DNA of 64,000 nucleotides, from NCBI RefSeq assembly GCF_013410665.1, contig NZ_JACCFM010000001.1:124001-188000 (forward strand), in the 5' to 3' direction. Source of the DNA: Leifsonia psychrotolerans (GTDB lineage Bacteria; Actinomycetota; Actinomycetes; Actinomycetales; Microbacteriaceae). The translations under genes and the position numbers were made by a program. Under the pieces are notes generated by a model that was given only the letters and a program-made list of their open reading frames with translations, made no database searches and was not told the origin of the DNA. Shown here in pieces: positions 8,192-17,734 of the stretch; the first letter of the stretch is position 1; each line of letters begins with the position of its first letter.

Positions 8192-11100
8192 CTCGACAGA
8201 ACCTTCTGAATGCGCTGCAGCGACACCGACTCGGCCGCCTTCAGCTCCTGCGCGAACAGGCTGATCCGCAGTTCCTCAATCATCCAGCGGGCACGCACCA
8301 GATTCGGCGCCGCAGTCGCGGGGAGCGGGATCGTGCCGCCCGCAGTAGCGAACTTCGCCGTGGCGGCCTGCACCTCATTCATCCAGACCCTGTCACGGCC
8401 GGGGTTCTCAGCCAGTTTGCCGACGCGTGCGGTGATACCGCCCAGGTAGCGGGGCAGGTGTCGCAACTGGGCCAGGCCCGTCGCACTGACGAAACCGGGG
8501 TAGACAAGCCCGGTGAGCTGTTCCCTGGCATCGCTGATCGCCGGCAGCAGCGCCATGCTGGTCGCTGCCTTCAACGCCTTGTCGGCGACCCGACTGGCTG
8601 TGAGAATCCGGGCGACAAGTCCGACCGTCTCAAACATCGAATCCATGATCACCCCGGACACCCGGTCGCGCACCGTATCGAACTCGGCGCGCATGAAGAC
8701 GAGGCCGTCGGGCTTCACCCGGTAGAGCACATCATCGACGGCCGCGGCGAGGCAATCGTCGAACAGGGCCTGCGTGCTGCGATAGGGGCTTGTCGCCAGT
8801 GACATCTTCTCGGCACCAGTGAGGTGTTGCTGCACATACGCAACCGGTGAGGGCGTCGCCAGCAGCAGCAACCGGCGCACGCCGCCGGGCAGCGTGCGGG
8901 CTTGCTCGGCCTCGGTCGACATCAGGCGGATCGCGACCGACGAACCCTCATCGATCAGGGTCGGGTAGGCGCGGATCGTGTTACCGGCCTGTTTGGTGTC
9001 GAGAAAACGGGGCAGTTCGGCGAAGTCCCACGTGGTCAGACCCGAGCGCTCGATGGCGTTCGTCGGCGTCGACGCAACGGATGCGGCGGCCACGCTCTCG
9101 CGGGCCTGCCCGCCGAGACGACGCTGCAGTTCGACGAGGTTCTTCCCGGAATCGACGGTGCGCCCGCGCTCGTCGACGACGCGGAACGTCATCTGCAGAT
9201 GCGCGGGGATGCGATACAGGTCGAAGTCGCCAGCGGTCACCGGGACATGGGTGAGGCGCTTGATGAGGGCGGCGAGGGTGTCGACGAAGGCCGCGTCCGG
9301 GGCCTGGCCGACGTTCTGCACGGCCGCGGCATCCAATTCGGTGAGCAGTCGGGCGGCCCAATCGGCGGCGGGCACGACGTTGCGCCGGATGGCTTTCGGC
9401 AGCGACTTGATCAGCGCCGTGACGAGGTCAGCCCGGAACCCGGCGACCTGACCGTCGAACCCGGCGGGGGACAGCCGGGCGAGAAGCGGCAGGGGCACCT
9501 GCACGGTCACGCCGTCGTCGGCTGAGCCCGGTTCAAAGCGGTAGCTGAGCGAAAACTTCTGGTCGCCTTGCTGCCAGATCGGCGGGAACAGGTTCTCGTC
9601 AATCTCGGGAGTGTCTTCGGCGACGAGGGTCTGGGCGGTCATGGTCAAGAAGTCGGGGTGGGCGGCTCGTTCGGTGCGCCACCAGCTCTCAAACGTGCGG
9701 GTGGAGCAGACGTCGGCAGGAATGCGCGTGTCGTAGAACTCGAAGACCGCCTCATCGTCGAAGAGGATGTCGCGACGCCGCGTGCGCTCCTCGAGCTCGG
9801 CGAGCTCAGCCCGGAGCTTCTTGTTCTCACGGTCGAACGCCGACAAGCGGCGGTCGACCCGGTCGAGATCCCATTCGCCTTCGACGAGCGCCTCACGGAT
9901 GAACAGGTCGCGAGCGTATGCCGGGTCGACGCGGGAGAACTGAATGCGCCGCTTCTGAATGATGGGCACGCCGAACAGCGTGACACGTTCGTAGGCGACC
10001 ACCGCGCCCTGCTTCTTCTCCCAGTGCGGTTCGGAATAGCTGCGCTTGCAGAGGTCGCCCGCGAGCGGTTCGGCCCAGGCCGGGTCGATCGACGCATTCA
10101 TTCTGGCGAACAGCCGACTGGTTTCGACCAGTTCCGCGCTCATCACCGCCGCGGGTTGCTTCTTCGCCAGGGCGGAGCCGGGGAACAGCACGAAGCGCTG
10201 TTGCCGGGCGCCGACGTAGTCCTTCTTCGCGGTGTCTTTGAGACCGAGGTGCGAGAGCAACCCGGCCAGCAGCGAGCGGTGGATGCCGTCGGGGTTGACA
10301 CTCGGATCGCCCAGGTGCAGGCCGAGCGGCTTGGCCAGCTGGCGCAGCTGCCGGTAGACATCCTGCCACTCGCGCACCCGCAGATAGTTAAGGTACTCGG
10401 TCTTACACAGCCGCCGGAATGCGCTCGAGCCGAGCTCGCGCTGCCTCTCTTCGAGATAGTTCCAGAGGTTCAGCAGGGTGAGGAAGTCGCTGGTGGGGTC
10501 GATGAACTTGGCGTGATGCTCGTCGGCCTGCTGACGCCGTTCGAGTGGGCGTTCGCGCGGATCCTGAATGGTCAGGCCGGCCACGATCGCCAGCACCTCC
10601 CGGCTGGTGCCCTGCGTCTTTGATTCGACGACCATGCGGCCAAAGCGCGGATCGATCGGCAGCTGGGCGAGCTGATGGCCGACTCGCGTCAGCTTCGGAC
10701 TGCGTTGGTCGGGCGTGCCCTGAACTGCAGCGCCGTCCAGTGCCGCATTGCCCGTCTTCGGTCCGCGTACTGTGCGGGCTGGCTCGACGGCGCCCAGTTC
10801 AGCCAGCAGATCGAGACCGTCTTTGATGCCGCGGGAATCCGGCGGGGTGAGAAACGGGAACGCGGCGATGTCACCCAGGCCGAGTGAAATCATCTGCAGA
10901 ATCACGGCCGCCAGGTTGGTGCGCAGCACCTCGGGTTCGGTGAACTCGGGGCGGCGCAGGAAGTCTTCCTCGGAGTACAGCCGAATCGCGATGCCGTCGC
11001 TGGTGCGGCCGCTTCGGCCGGAGCGCTGGTTCGCCGACGCCTGCGAGATCGCCTCGATCGGCAGCCGCTGCACCTTGGAACGCACGCTGTACCGGCTGAT

Positions 11101-12081
11101 GCGCGCGGTTCCGGCATCGATCACATAGCGGATTCCGGGCACGGTGAGGCTGGTCTCGGCCACGTTCGTGGCCAGCACGATGCGGCGACGCACGCCGGCC
11201 ACCGTCGACGGCTGAAACACCCGGTGCTGTTCGGCCGAGGAGAGCCGGCCGTAGAGCGGCAGCACCTCGGTCGGGCTGGTACGTGACGAGGAGGCGTACT
11301 TGCCTTGCAGCGCGTCGGCGGCGTCCCTGATCTCGTTCTCGCCCGAGAGAAAGACGAGCACGTCGCCGTTCGACTCGCGCTCAAGTTCGTCGAGAGCTGC
11401 GCTGATGCCTTCGATGTAGTCGCGGTCGACGGCGGGCGCCGCATCCGCCGTTTCATCGTCGTCGGTGAGCGCCTCGGCGACGAGCGGCCGGTATCGAATC
11501 TCGACCGGGTAGGTGCGCCCAGACACCTCGACGATCGGTGCGGGGGTGCCGTCGGCGGAGGCGAAATGCTCGGCGAAGCTCTGAGGATCGATGGTGGCCG
11601 AGGTGATGATGAGCTTGAGGTCGGGCCGTTTCGGCAGCAGTTGGCGCAGGTAGCCGAGCAGGAAGTCGATATTGAGGCTGCGCTCGTGCGCCTCGTCGAT
11701 GATGATCGTGTCGTACTTGCGCAGCAGCTTGTCGCGATGCATCTCGTTCAAGAGGATGCCGTCGGTCATGAGCTTGATCTTGGTGTCTGCGCCGACCCGG
11801 TCGGTGAAGCGCACCTGGTAGCCGACAAGCTCGCCCACCTCCTGGCCGAGTTCCTCGGCAATGCGCTCGGCAATGGTGCGCGCGGCCAGTCGGCGGGGCT
11901 GGGTGTGCCCGATCGACTGGCGGCCGGCCTCGATGCAGATCTTCGGCAGTTGCGTGGTTTTGCCCGACCCCGTTGCCCCGGCGACGATCACGACCTGATT
12001 GTGGCGGATGGCACGCGCGATGTCGTCCTTCCGTTGGCTGACCGGAAGTTCTGGGGGGAAGGTGATCTGCGCGGGAATCAT
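8188..12081 (-). CDS. hrpA: ATP-dependent RNA helicase HrpA (DEAH box)
   Basis: The frame is open far upstream, but the ATG at 12081 is the likely start: it follows GGAAGG, gives 1297 residues (Escherichia coli HrpA is about 1300), and immediately precedes homologous sequence (IPAQITFPPELPVSQRKDDI). Walker A is GATGSGKT (35-42), the DEAH box is IIDEAHER (129-132), motif III lies near TSATIDP and motif VI is QRSGRSGRTSDG. The long C-terminal region after the HA2/OB part is the bacterial HrpA extension (DUF3418). The role is RNA unwinding in mRNA processing or rescue of collided ribosomes. The regulator at 12169 starts 87 bases away in the opposite direction. Confidence 0.95.
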   Translation of the reverse strand: MIPAQITFPPELPVSQRKDDIARAIRHNQVVIVAGATGSGKTTQLPKICIEAGRQSIGHTQPRRLAARTIAERIAEELGQEVGELVGYQVRFTDRVGADTKIKLMTDGILLNEMHRDKLLRKYDTIIIDEAHERSLNIDFLLGYLRQLLPKRPDLKLIITSATIDPQSFAEHFASADGTPAPIVEVSGRTYPVEIRYRPLVAEALTDDDETADAAPAVDRDYIEGISAALDELERESNGDVLVFLSGENEIRDAADALQGKYASSSRTSPTEVLPLYGRLSSAEQHRVFQPSTVAGVRRRIVLATNVAETSLTVPGIRYVIDAGTARISRYSVRSKVQRLPIEAISQASANQRSGRSGRTSDGIAIRLYSEEDFLRRPEFTEPEVLRTNLAAVILQMISLGLGDIAAFPFLTPPDSRGIKDGLDLLAELGAVEPARTVRGPKTGNAALDGAAVQGTPDQRSPKLTRVGHQLAQLPIDPRFGRMVVESKTQGTSREVLAIVAGLTIQDPRERPLERRQQADEHHAKFIDPTSDFLTLLNLWNYLEERQRELGSSAFRRLCKTEYLNYLRVREWQDVYRQLRQLAKPLGLHLGDPSVNPDGIHRSLLAGLLSHLGLKDTAKKDYVGARQQRFVLFPGSALAKKQPAAVMSAELVETSRLFARMNASIDPAWAEPLAGDLCKRSYSEPHWEKKQGAVVAYERVTLFGVPIIQKRRIQFSRVDPAYARDLFIREALVEGEWDLDRVDRRLSAFDRENKKLRAELAELEERTRRRDILFDDEAVFEFYDTRIPADVCSTRTFESWWRTERAAHPDFLTMTAQTLVAEDTPEIDENLFPPIWQQGDQKFSLSYRFEPGSADDGVTVQVPLPLLARLSPAGFDGQVAGFRADLVTALIKSLPKAIRRNVVPAADWAARLLTELDAAAVQNVGQAPDAAFVDTLAALIKRLTHVPVTAGDFDLYRIPAHLQMTFRVVDERGRTVDSGKNLVELQRRLGGQARESVAAASVASTPTNAIERSGLTTWDFAELPRFLDTKQAGNTIRAYPTLIDEGSSVAIRLMSTEAEQARTLPGGVRRLLLLATPSPVAYVQQHLTGAEKMSLATSPYRSTQALFDDCLAAAVDDVLYRVKPDGLVFMRAEFDTVRDRVSGVIMDSMFETVGLVARILTASRVADKALKAATSMALLPAISDAREQLTGLVYPGFVSATGLAQLRHLPRYLGGITARVGKLAENPGRDRVWMNEVQAATAKFATAGGTIPLPATAAPNLVRARWMIEELRISLFAQELKAAESVSLQRIQKVLSS

Positions 12082-12168
12082 GAGCCTTCCATCGTATTCG
12101 GTTCGACGGCTGCCGTGCGTCAGATCGGGCCGGACATGCGTGGGAACGGCGCCTGTTACGCTCGCATC

Positions 12169-12852
12169 ATGCCTGATGACGAGCGAATAGATGCCCGCCA
12201 TGCTGCCCTCGCTTCGGGGGCTCGTCGGCGTGTGCTGGCAGCGTTGCAGGAATCTGCGCAACCGCTCGACGCGGCGTCGGTGGCCGCGCGAATCGAGCTG
12301 CATGTCACGACGACACGCTTCCACTTGAATCGGCTGGAAGACGCTGGTCTCGTGCGTCGCGCTGCCCCTCGGGCCGGAACCCGGGGCCGCCCCCGCGTGC
12401 TGTACACCTCTGATCCGTCGGTTCGCAGCGTCGAGGCCCACCGGGATCTGGTCGCTGTGCTCAGCAGTTCTCTGGGAGAGGATGACGATGGCGGGCGTGC
12501 ACGAGCCATTCGCGCCGGAGAATCCTGGTCGCAGAAATACGAGCAGGAGCTGAATCACGCGACGGGGCCCGGCGTCGATGCCCTGGTCGGTCTTCTCGAC
12601 CGGCTCGGTTACGACGCGGTGAGCGACTCTCACCTCATCACCCTGCGGGCCTGCCCGTTCCGAGAGGAAGCCCTGCGCAACCCTGACGTCGTCTGCGGAG
12701 TGCATCTGGGGCTGCTGCGCGGTGCGGCGGAAGTGCTCGGCCAGGAGAACCACACTGTGAGTTTGCGCCCATTCACCGGACCGGGCCGATGCGAGATTGA
12801 GTTGTCCGCCGAGTGGTTCCCGCAGGGTGAGGGCTTTTCCAGGCCAGATTAA
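12169..12852 (+). CDS. Winged-helix regulator with conserved Cys (SufR-like, COG2345 type)
   Basis: A 227-residue protein beginning MPDDERIDARHAALASGARRRVLAAL. The N-terminal winged helix has a recognition helix in HVTTTRFHLNRLEDAGLV and wing GRPRVLYTSDP. The C-terminal half has three cysteines, in ACPFREEAL, DVVCGVHLG and GRCEIEL, the spacing that in SufR-like relatives binds an Fe-S cluster. Such regulators respond to iron-sulfur, oxidative or nitric-oxide signals; that role here is inference. A longer in-frame opening upstream is antisense to the helicase and was rejected. It is followed by a DUF2249 gene after 24 bases, probably one transcript. Confidence 0.82.
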   Translation: MPDDERIDARHAALASGARRRVLAALQESAQPLDAASVAARIELHVTTTRFHLNRLEDAGLVRRAAPRAGTRGRPRVLYTSDPSVRSVEAHRDLVAVLSSSLGEDDDGGRARAIRAGESWSQKYEQELNHATGPGVDALVGLLDRLGYDAVSDSHLITLRACPFREEALRNPDVVCGVHLGLLRGAAEVLGQENHTVSLRPFTGPGRCEIELSAEWFPQGEGFSRPD

Positions 12853-12876
12853 AAGGATGATGGTAGTTTCAATGCC

Positions 12877-13245
12877 ATGGACCTGATCTTGCCGGTCGCG
12901 CTGGTTCCCGCCAGGGACCCCGTCGCGCGTTTCGGTGAATGCGGGGAGCTCGACTATCAGTCGTATACGGCGCTCGACGTGGGCGGAATCCCTCACGACA
13001 TCTTGTGCCGTGCAGTGATCCGCACTCTCGACACGCTGGGTCCCGGTGGAGGGTTCATTCTGACGAACGTGAATGACCCCGTTCAGTTTCTCACCGAGCT
13101 CGACGAGCGCGCACGGGGACGGTTCACCGAAAGCCACGTCATTTCGGGCCCCACCGACTGGGATATTCAGTTTGTGAGCACGGAGTTGGTGCAGAGCACG
13201 GAGTTGGTGCAGAGCACGGAGTTGGCGCAGGGAGAGGTGTACTGA
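12877..13245 (+). CDS. DUF2249-domain protein
   Basis: A 122-residue protein. The central LDVGGIPHDILCRAVIRTLDTLGPGGGFILTNVNDPVQFLTEL matches the DUF2249 pattern: a D-V-x motif, a His/Cys-containing helix, then a GGxFxLxNxxDP turn. The family is often found with truncated haemoglobins, hemerythrins and nitric-oxide responsive regulators, and here it follows a Cys-containing regulator and lies near a group III truncated haemoglobin. The last 18 residues are three tandem copies of STELVQ encoded by an 18-bp repeat, which is unlike the rest of the family. Function is not known. Confidence 0.75.
   Translation: MDLILPVALVPARDPVARFGECGELDYQSYTALDVGGIPHDILCRAVIRTLDTLGPGGGFILTNVNDPVQFLTELDERARGRFTESHVISGPTDWDIQFVSTELVQSTELVQSTELAQGEVY
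13177..13230 (+). repeat. 18-bp in-frame tandem repeat, 3 copies
   Basis: AGCACGGAGTTGGTGCAG occurs at 13177, 13195 and 13213, the last with one change (GGCGCAG). It is in frame and codes for STELVQ-STELVQ-STELAQ at the C-terminus of the DUF2249 protein, so copy-number changes would lengthen or shorten the tail without a frameshift. Confidence 0.95.
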
Positions 13246-13309
13246 TGCACCCCCTGATACACGCCCTGAGCTGACCCGGTCCCGGCAATCCCAGCGGAGG
13301 AACCCGTAG

Positions 13310-14149
<840 letters not shown>

Positions 14150-14152
<3 letters not shown>

Positions 14153-14179
14153 CAGCGGCAGCGGTGACTCCCGCTGCTA
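14150..14179. terminator. Bidirectional hairpin built from two stop codons
   Basis: TAGCAGCGG (14150-14158) pairs with CCGCTGCTA (14171-14179) around a 12-base loop. The first TAG is the aldo/keto reductase stop and the last CTA is the complement of the haemoglobin gene stop. There is no T-run, but the symmetric position between convergent genes suggests a shared terminator. Confidence 0.6.
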
Positions 14180-14605
14180 CGGCGTGATCGGCGCGCGCGT
14201 GATCGTCTCGAACTCACTGCCGGAACGTCCCTGCAACCGACGGTGAATGGATCCCGCGATACGGCTCGCTTGCAGCTTGGCGCGTTCGGCGTGCTCGCCC
14301 ACAAAGAGCCCGTCGACGGTCGTCACCCAGAGGTCAAGCCACCGCTCGAAATGCTCGGCGCGAAGCGGCACCTTCTCGTTCAGGCTGACGTGCAGCGCGA
14401 GGGCGTTCCGGCGGTAGAGTCCGGCGCCAAACAACACCGTCTCCCAAAAGTCGCAGATGATCGGCAGATGATGGTCGAGATCCATCTGGGCAATGTCGGT
14501 GAAAATCGGCCCGAGCAGGTCGTCGGCGAAGGCTCGTCGGTAGAATTCGCTGGTCAGCGCGTAGACGTCGTCGCGATTGTGCAGGTCTGCTCGAACGGAT
14601 TCCAT
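14177..14605 (-). CDS. Group III truncated haemoglobin
   Basis: A 142-residue 2-on-2 globin. Tyr22 (EFYRRAF) is the B10 position, His46 lies in the distal region (DLDHHLP), and His72 in NALALHVSL is the proximal haem ligand; these positions agree with the Campylobacter Ctb type. The trHbIII features ICDFWETVLFG and FERWLDLWVTTVD are present. The likely role is oxygen or nitric-oxide chemistry in the cytoplasm. It is divergent from a small membrane protein gene and near the SufR-like/DUF2249 pair, which may belong to the same stress response (inference). About 20 C-terminal residues extend past the globin fold. Confidence 0.88.
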   Translation of the reverse strand: MESVRADLHNRDDVYALTSEFYRRAFADDLLGPIFTDIAQMDLDHHLPIICDFWETVLFGAGLYRRNALALHVSLNEKVPLRAEHFERWLDLWVTTVDGLFVGEHAERAKLQASRIAGSIHRRLQGRSGSEFETITRAPITP

Positions 14606-14652
14606 GATTCAACGCTAGCCGCACCCACACGGCGGGTGCTAGCTTGAGCGGC

Positions 14653-15135
14653 GTGAAATCTGACGCTCGCCCCCCGGGTTCTCGCCCGTTCACGCTCGTC
14701 GGATCGGTAGCGGTGGTAGCAGGGGGCCTGCTTGCCGCCATCACCGCGCCGCTCAGCCTCGACCATGGCTCGTGGGCCGCCGCCTATCTGGTGCTCGTTG
14801 TGGGCGTCGCGCAGATCGCACTCGGTCGAGCACAGGCGGCGCTTGTGCCGCGGGCTCCGTCGCGTGCGACAGTCGCCGTGCAGGTGGTGGCGTGGAACGG
14901 TGGCAGCGCAGCGGTGCTCGCCGGCACGTTCCTTGGCCTTCCCCTCGTTGTCGACACCGGGGGTGTGCTGCTGGTCGTCACGCTTGTTCTCGCCATTCGC
15001 GCCCTCGGCCCCCGTGCACACCGATCGCAGCGAACAGCCGTGGTCTGGGCGCGGGCGAGCTACCTGGTCTTTCTTGCGCTCGTGCTCGTGAGCATCCCGA
15101 TCGGGCTGACACTGGCGCATCTGCGTTCTCGGTGA
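14653..15135 (+). CDS. Small integral membrane protein, unknown function
   Basis: A protein of about 160 residues with four hydrophobic segments (for example LVGSVAVVAGGLLAAITAP, WAAAYLVLVVGVAQIAL and ASYLVFLALVLVSIPIGL). A TTG at 14644 or a GTG at 14653 could start it; GTG is chosen because the TTG gives only three more residues and neither has a strong ribosome site. No enzyme or binding motif was recognised. It is divergent from the truncated haemoglobin gene with only about 47 bases between starts, so shared control is possible. Confidence 0.65.
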   Translation: MKSDARPPGSRPFTLVGSVAVVAGGLLAAITAPLSLDHGSWAAAYLVLVVGVAQIALGRAQAALVPRAPSRATVAVQVVAWNGGSAAVLAGTFLGLPLVVDTGGVLLVVTLVLAIRALGPRAHRSQRTAVVWARASYLVFLALVLVSIPIGLTLAHLRSR

Positions 15136-15218
15136 GCGGAGCCGACGCGGCGTGTTTCTGCTCTGAGTTCTGCCAGTATTGCTCTACTGGTCAAAATCGA
15201 TGAGTCACTGGGGGCACG

Positions 15219-16742
15219 ATGCACACGCGCCCCCCACTCATGCCTGAACGCGCAGATCCGACGGTATTTGCCCTCCGCGGTCTCCGTAAGGACTTCGGTA
15301 CCGCACGTGTCGTGAACGACGTGCACCTCGAGTTCCCGGCCGGAACGATCCACGCTCTGCTCGGCGAGAACGGTGCGGGAAAGTCCACACTGATCCGAAT
15401 GCTCGCCGGCGTGCTTCCCGCCGACGCCGGGCACCTCGAGATCGACGGCGTGGTGCGGCATCCGCGCTCGGTCGCCGAGGCCCAGAGCCTGGGGATCGTC
15501 GCGCTCCCGCAGGAGCTCAGCCTCGTCCCCAGTCTGGGAGCAGCAGAGAACATCTTCCTCGGTCTGCGCCGACCCGGCCGGTTCGGCCTCGTCGACCGCA
15601 GCCAGATGGACCAGGATGCCGCGTCGATTCTGGCCCGTCTGGGGCAGACGATTCCGCTGCGCACCCCCATCAGCGAACTCTCGGCCGTGCAGCAGACCAT
15701 GGTCGCGCTCGCCCGCGCGCTGGCCCGCGAAGCGCGGTTGCTGATTCTCGACGAACCGACGGCCGCACTCACCGACACCGAAACCGTGCAACTGTTCGCG
15801 GTTCTGCGTGAACTTCGCTCCGCCGGCACGTCGATCGTCTATATCTCGCACCGGCTCGATGAGGTGTTCCAGCTCGCCGACACGGTGTCCGTGATGCGCG
15901 GTGGAAGCCTGGTCTGGACCAAGCCCGTTGCGGAGACCCACACACACGACGTCGTTGCGGCGATGATCGGCCGTGCCCAGAATGAAATCTACCCGCGCCG
16001 CGCCGGCACAGCCGGGGTGCCGCTGCTGCAGATCACGAACCTGCACGGCCACCGACTGCAGGGCGTGAGCCTCACCGCGTCCCGAGGCAGAGTGCTCGGC
16101 ATCGCCGGTCTGGCCGGTTCGGGGCGCAGCGAACTCGTGAAGATCATCGCCGGCGCCGAGGCGAAAACGGGCGGACAGATCACCGTCGACGATGCTGCGC
16201 ATCCGGGTCACTCGGTCAAACGGGCCATGGCCGCCGGCATCGCGTTGGTTCCGGAAGAACGCCGCAGCCAGGGGCTCATCATGGCGGAGTCGATCAGCAG
16301 CAACATCGCTCTGGCGAACCTCACCGCCCTCAGCCGGTGGGGCGTCGCCTCCGCGCGCCAGGAGAAGGCCATGGCCACCCGTGGCGTGGCGCGCCTGCGC
16401 ATCACCGCGGCATCCGTTGCGCAGCCGGTGAACGAGCTGTCGGGAGGCAACCAGCAGAAGGTCGTGCTGGCCCGGTACCTCGAACGGAACCCACGTGTGC
16501 TGTTGCTCGACGAGCCGACGCGTGGCATCGACGTGGGCACCAAAGCCGAAATCTATGCGCTCATCCGTGCCCTGGCCGATGACGGAGTCGCGGTCATCGT
16601 GGTCTCCTCCGACATTCCTGAACTGCTCGGCCTCGCCGACGAGATCGCTGTGCTGCACGAAGGGCGGCTGACCGCTGTGGTGGCGGCCGCCGACTCCGAC
16701 GAGTCGTCGATTTTGCACCACTGCTACTGGAGGGCCGAATAA
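15219..16742 (+). CDS. Sugar ABC transporter ATP-binding protein (RbsA type, two nucleotide-binding domains)
   Basis: A 507-residue duplicated ATPase. The first domain has Walker A GENGAGKS and Walker B LLILDEPTAAL with SHRLDE. The second has a degenerate Walker A (GLAGSGRSE), signature LSGGNQQK and LLLDEPTRGID. The first-domain signature is weakened to LSAVQQT, as is common for CUT2 importers. A GGGGGC ribosome site precedes the ATG. It heads an operon with the permease (1-base TAATG overlap), an FGGY kinase, a binding protein and a PnuC-family transporter. Confidence 0.93.
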   Translation: MHTRPPLMPERADPTVFALRGLRKDFGTARVVNDVHLEFPAGTIHALLGENGAGKSTLIRMLAGVLPADAGHLEIDGVVRHPRSVAEAQSLGIVALPQELSLVPSLGAAENIFLGLRRPGRFGLVDRSQMDQDAASILARLGQTIPLRTPISELSAVQQTMVALARALAREARLLILDEPTAALTDTETVQLFAVLRELRSAGTSIVYISHRLDEVFQLADTVSVMRGGSLVWTKPVAETHTHDVVAAMIGRAQNEIYPRRAGTAGVPLLQITNLHGHRLQGVSLTASRGRVLGIAGLAGSGRSELVKIIAGAEAKTGGQITVDDAAHPGHSVKRAMAAGIALVPEERRSQGLIMAESISSNIALANLTALSRWGVASARQEKAMATRGVARLRITAASVAQPVNELSGGNQQKVVLARYLERNPRVLLLDEPTRGIDVGTKAEIYALIRALADDGVAVIVVSSDIPELLGLADEIAVLHEGRLTAVVAAADSDESSILHHCYWRAE

Positions 16743-17734
16743 TGTCGCGTCTCGAATCTGCACCGCGCACCGCGAACCCGACGGTGCGAGCGCTGGCCCA
16801 CCGCCTTCCCGGCCGGATGGCGTCGCTCGGCACCCTGATCGGGCTGATCGGGCTGATCGTGCTCTTCGGTCTGCTGAAGCCCGCCATCTTTCTCACTCCT
16901 CTGAACTTCAGCAACATCCTCGAGCAGGTAGCCGTGCTCGCACTGGTTGCCGCCGTACAAACCGTCGTCATGGTCGTCGGCGATTTCGACCTGTCGGTGG
17001 GGGCTCTCGCCAGCCTGGTCGGAGTGTTGGTGGCCCAGCTGCTCGTTGCCGGGGTCGACCCGGTTCAGGCGATCGCGGTGGGCCTGACCGCCGGCCTGCT
17101 GGCCGGAGCGATCAACGGATTCCTGGTGGCGTATGTGGGGCTGTCTGCCTTCATCGCCACCCTGGCGACAATGACCTCGTTCACCGGCCTGGCCCTGCTG
17201 CTCAGCAACGGAACGACGGTGTTCGGCCTGCCCGAATCGTTCATCTGGCTCGGCCAGGGGCGCCTCGGCCCGGTTCCCGTGCCGATTGTCATTGCCGTTG
17301 TCGTCATGCTTCTGGTCTGGTTCCTGCTCTCACGCACGGTGCTCGGGCGCACCTGGTACGCGATCGGCGGCAATGCGGAGGCCGCGCGCCTCTCGGGAGT
17401 CAACACCAGACTGGTCAGATTCTCGGCCTTTCTCATCGCGGGTCTGGGCGCGGCCCTGGCCGGCGTGATCCTCACCGCGCGGCTCGCTTCCGGGCATCCG
17501 TCTGCCGCCGATCCGATGATGCTCAGCTCGATCGCGGCTGTCTTTCTCGGCGTCACGCTCAGTCGAACCGGCTCACCCACCATCGGCGGCACCGCTGTGG
17601 GGCTCGGCATCGTCGGCGTGCTCAGCAACGGTTTGAACCTGTTGCACGTGAATAGCTACCTGCAGCAGGTGCTCACGGGTGTCATCATTGTGCTCGCCGT
17701 GAGCCTGAGTCGGTTGAGCCGGAACCGTCGATGA
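16742..17734 (+). CDS. Sugar ABC transporter permease (RbsC type)
   Basis: A 330-residue permease of the CUT2 class with 8-10 hydrophobic helices. The family block GDFDLSVGALASLVGVLVAQLL is present, and the coupling region reads GRTWYAIGGNAEAARLSGVNTR. The start shares one base with the ATPase stop and the end overlaps the kinase start by 4 bases (ATGA), so translation is coupled. It forms the channel with the RbsA-type ATPase. Confidence 0.94.
   Translation: MSRLESAPRTANPTVRALAHRLPGRMASLGTLIGLIGLIVLFGLLKPAIFLTPLNFSNILEQVAVLALVAAVQTVVMVVGDFDLSVGALASLVGVLVAQLLVAGVDPVQAIAVGLTAGLLAGAINGFLVAYVGLSAFIATLATMTSFTGLALLLSNGTTVFGLPESFIWLGQGRLGPVPVPIVIAVVVMLLVWFLLSRTVLGRTWYAIGGNAEAARLSGVNTRLVRFSAFLIAGLGAALAGVILTARLASGHPSAADPMMLSSIAAVFLGVTLSRTGSPTIGGTAVGLGIVGVLSNGLNLLHVNSYLQQVLTGVIIVLAVSLSRLSRNRR

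Noticed and set aside
15060..16763. A 567-codon minus-strand frame opposite the RbsA-type ATPase
   Set aside because: Antisense shadow typical of GC-rich codon bias; the plus frame has all ABC motifs.
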